Shown here one piece after another: positions 61,999 through 64,000 of a stretch of DNA of 64,000 nt. Source of the stretch: Macrostomum hystrix. Its lineage: Eukaryota > Platyhelminthes > Macrostomidae. The stretch is from assembly GCA_950097015.1 (NCBI GenBank), contig CATNEN010000001.1, forward strand, positions 6,557,501-6,621,500. Direction: 5' to 3'. How positions within the stretch are numbered: position 1 is the stretch's first letter; the number at the start of each line of letters is the position of its first letter. Both the position numbers and the translations under genes were made by a program. Under the pieces are notes generated by a model. The model saw only the letters and a program-made list of their open reading frames with translations, had not been told where the DNA came from and ran no database searches.

Positions 61999-62275
61999 TC
62001 AAGCCATATGGTGTGACAAAAATGCTCTGCGGTAGCTAGAATTCTTGTTACAGATTTTGCCATAGACTAAACCGAAAATCATACGTTGGTTCTTTACCGA
62101 GAAGAACTCGTTCGACCTGTGAGTAGCACACACGTCGTTGTCAACGAGGATGTCGAAGTTGTTGAGTCGCTCAGAGCAGCAGTCGAGTCGGTTTTGGACC
62201 TTTTGGTTGACGACCTCCTTGGTGTGAGCGGGCTTTTTCAAGCTTCCTTGCCAGAAGCCGATCGAAAGCTACATT
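61999..62275 (-). pseudogene. F-type lectin (fucolectin) domain fragment
   Basis: The translation AHTKEVVNQKVQNRLDCCSE, RLNNFDILVDNDVCA matches the C-terminal half of an F-type lectin (FTP) domain, closely resembling the intact domain at 63536-63930 (NRADCCAERLTNFVVSVDG). The upstream part of the domain (the I-D-G-N and Cys-rich region) is absent. A stop interrupts the frame just upstream (TAG near 62273), and the conserved W-W appears as F-W. Downstream the frame ends in unrelated residues. It is probably a decayed tandem copy, but a spliced exon starting at about 62272 is possible. Confidence 0.65.
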
Positions 62276-62379
62276 TCTAAAAAAAGAACCCTTTTCTGTC
62301 ATCAATGTAAACTGAAACAAACTGGTTGATAGCTTGACTTAAGTGCGAGTTAAACAACAACAAGAGACGCTAGCCCCAA

Positions 62380-62605
62380 AAGTCAGGGAGGCGGCGTCAG
62401 ATGGCGCGCCGCAGAGCCAGCGCGCGAACATGGTCCACGCCGGTGGCAGTGTCGGGCACCCCGGCGTCGCTCAGCAAGCAGTCGACGTAGCGGTGGGTCC
62501 AAGCCTGGCCGCGCCTGAACGGGCCCTGCAGGGTGAGCAGCAGGACGTCCTGGGCGGGCTGGCGGCAGTAGCCCTCGGCCCGAATAACATATAACTAGCG
62601 GACGA
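62380..62605. other. GC-rich island with one open minus-strand frame
   Basis: About 220 bp that is far more GC-rich than its AT-rich surroundings. On the minus strand a frame from about 62594 to a TGA near 62400 reads EGYCRQPAQDVLLLTLQGPF and continues to end ALALRRAI. Its composition looks like real protein, but the acceptor (CCGCTAG) is poor and I do not recognise the family. It may be the last exon of an unknown minus gene or a captured fragment. Confidence 0.4.
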
Positions 62606-62609
62606 GTCA

Positions 62610-63138
62610 AAAGTCGACCAAGAAGTTCAGACCCTCAAGAAGAATTCTTCACTCGTTAAAGTAGACCGATAGTCCGATAGAGATGAAGCTAAAGCACTTC
62701 AGAGTTTTAAATACTAAAGGCTTTCTGTTATCCGTCTTCTCCGTGTAGAGAAAATTTGCTCTACACACAATTAACATCCAGAAAAATACCAATCAAGAGA
62801 TATTTCTAATCCTTATCTATCGATATGAACTAAAGTACACTCCTTCAAGCAGGATTCGAACAGCAGCATAACCTATTAAAGCTAAGACAATGTAGCTTCA
62901 GACTCTTTAATCTGCATGCCAGAGCATTAACAAATGAAATACACGAACGTGCTAAAAACAGAAATGGATTTATGCTAAGGAAAATGAGGAATGCCCCTGT
63001 CAAACAACAGAACTTTTATTCCTCTGACTTGTTTATTGGCACGTGCACTGAACTAGCAAAACAAGAAATATTATAATTGTCAAACAGCCCAACACCTCAA
63101 TATTCAGCTTATGCTTTCTGTCAAATCCAAGAAACAGC
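62610..63138. other. Non-coding DNA downstream of the WSC gene
   Basis: AT-rich DNA 3' of the WSC/F-type lectin gene, presumably including its 3' UTR. No element recognised. Confidence 0.5.
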
Positions 63139-63140
63139 CA

Positions 63141-63930
63141 CTAGGCCACCGTATTGTCAACCTCGAAGACGGCGTTGCGCATTGTGCCGCCGCACCTGGT
63201 CTCCGAGTCGCCAGAGCAGGGCGAACCGCAGTCTTTCTCTTCAGCGGCGCCACTGTTGCCATAGTTGTCACCACAGAAGCACTGATCACCACTCTGCAGG
63301 GCGAAGTAGGTAGTACCACGGGACTTGCACAGCGTATTGCACCTGCGTTGAGTCATCTTTGAGCTTGTCTCGGCAGCGGAAGAAAAGTCCGGATACTCCT
63401 TGCTGTCTATGTAGCAGCCGATATACTCTGAAAAGGAGAACATGGCATAGGAAGCAAATGAAGAACGTATATACTTGCTACAAGTGTGCAAAAGTAAAAA
63501 ATGTTCAAGATAAATAACTGCTTACTGAACTTCGGCCGCTCTTTGAAGTACTCGCCGAAAACCTGCACCTCGCACAGAGTCAGGTAGGTGCGCGCACGAC
63601 TTCTAATCATCACAGTGCTGCCAACTCGGTCGCACTTGAAAGTCTTTGCGCTGAAGACGGTTCGCGAGTTGTACGAAGCGCACTCGTGACCGTCCACTGA
63701 CACCACGAAGTTCGTGAGCCTCTCGGCACAGCAGTCAGCTCTGTTGAAGATCCTGACCTCCTTGATGTGAGCCTGCTTCTGTGTCTTTGCCGACCACCAG
63801 CCGTTCTCGAGCTGTGTGTGAGTACACGAGTATCCCCAGTAGTTCTGGTTGGCGTTTCCATCGATGGCTCGGCTGCAGACGCCCTCCCAGCCGACTGAGC
63901 TCTGAGAGCAGTGACTCAACGGAAGCAGGT
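63141..63930 (-). CDS. WSC plus F-type lectin domain protein, 3' part (5' end outside window)
   Basis: Two exons in phase: 63536-63930 and 63141-63427 (TAG). The first encodes an F-type lectin (fucolectin/tachylectin-4, FTP) domain: CSRAIDGNANQNYWGYSCTH, ENGWWSA, then HIKEVRIFNRADCCAERLTN and LTLCEVQVFGEY. The second encodes a WSC domain with the usual eight-Cys pattern: YIGCYIDS, CNTLCKSRGTTYFALQSGDQ, CFCGDNYGN, CGSPCSGDSETRCGG. F-type domains bind fucose and WSC domains are putative carbohydrate binders, so the product is likely a secreted or surface glycan-binding protein. Exon 63536-63930 begins in phase 1 after a good acceptor (CTTGCAG), so at least one more exon, with the signal peptide if there is one, lies beyond 64000. 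Confidence 0.85.
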
Positions 63931-64000
63931 CTGCAAGAGTACGCAAAGATGTTTCTTAGTAAAAAGCAGTTCTGAATTGGACCCTCTAGTCAATATCTTG

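Overview
The window is nuclear DNA from an invertebrate animal. Its genes are split by GT-AG introns, and their products are animal families (ARPC4, ANKAR, DEG/ENaC channels, TLCD, GGT7, WSC/F-type lectin). The background is AT-rich and holds two tRNA-derived SINE families plus DNA transposons. The species cannot be named from sequence alone. A lophotrochozoan or flatworm-like genome would fit the SINE style, but that is inference. No rRNA, functional tRNA, CRISPR or bacterial operon was seen.

Layout. 320-1800 (-): a two-exon gene that I do not recognise. 1870-7540: a 20-bp satellite array with a GC-rich insert, then AT-rich DNA. 7540-15574 (+): an ANKAR-like ankyrin/armadillo gene. 17930-18995 (-): ARPC4, convergent with ANKAR, first exon not located. 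21685-33213 and 35547-41314 (-): two tandem DEG/ENaC channel genes with near-identical exon phases. Introns of the first carry a foldback DNA element and a truncated Tc1/mariner-like element. 42501-47351 (-): a nine-exon gene for a 732-residue helical and coiled-coil protein, possibly TBC-like. 47735-54073 (+): a TLCD1/2-like membrane protein, head-to-head with the previous gene across 383 bp. 57333-61568 (+): a GGT7-like gamma-glutamyltransferase. 61999-62275 (-): a broken F-type lectin fragment. 63141-63930 (-): the 3' part of a WSC plus F-type-lectin gene that runs off the right edge.

I rebuilt exons by joining frames at GT/AG sites and checking phase. Six gene models close to whole codons: ANKAR 880 aa from the first in-frame ATG, DEG/ENaC-1 629 aa, DEG/ENaC-2 604 aa, the coiled-coil protein 732 aa, TLCD 306 aa and GGT7 647 aa.

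The most striking property is structural. Most long introns contain their own minisatellite (units of 16-47 bp, up to 1.9 kb long), usually unrelated to the next one. Several keep long open frames that are almost certainly not genes. The genes do not form a pathway; apart from the tandem channel pair they are an ordinary mixture of neighbours.
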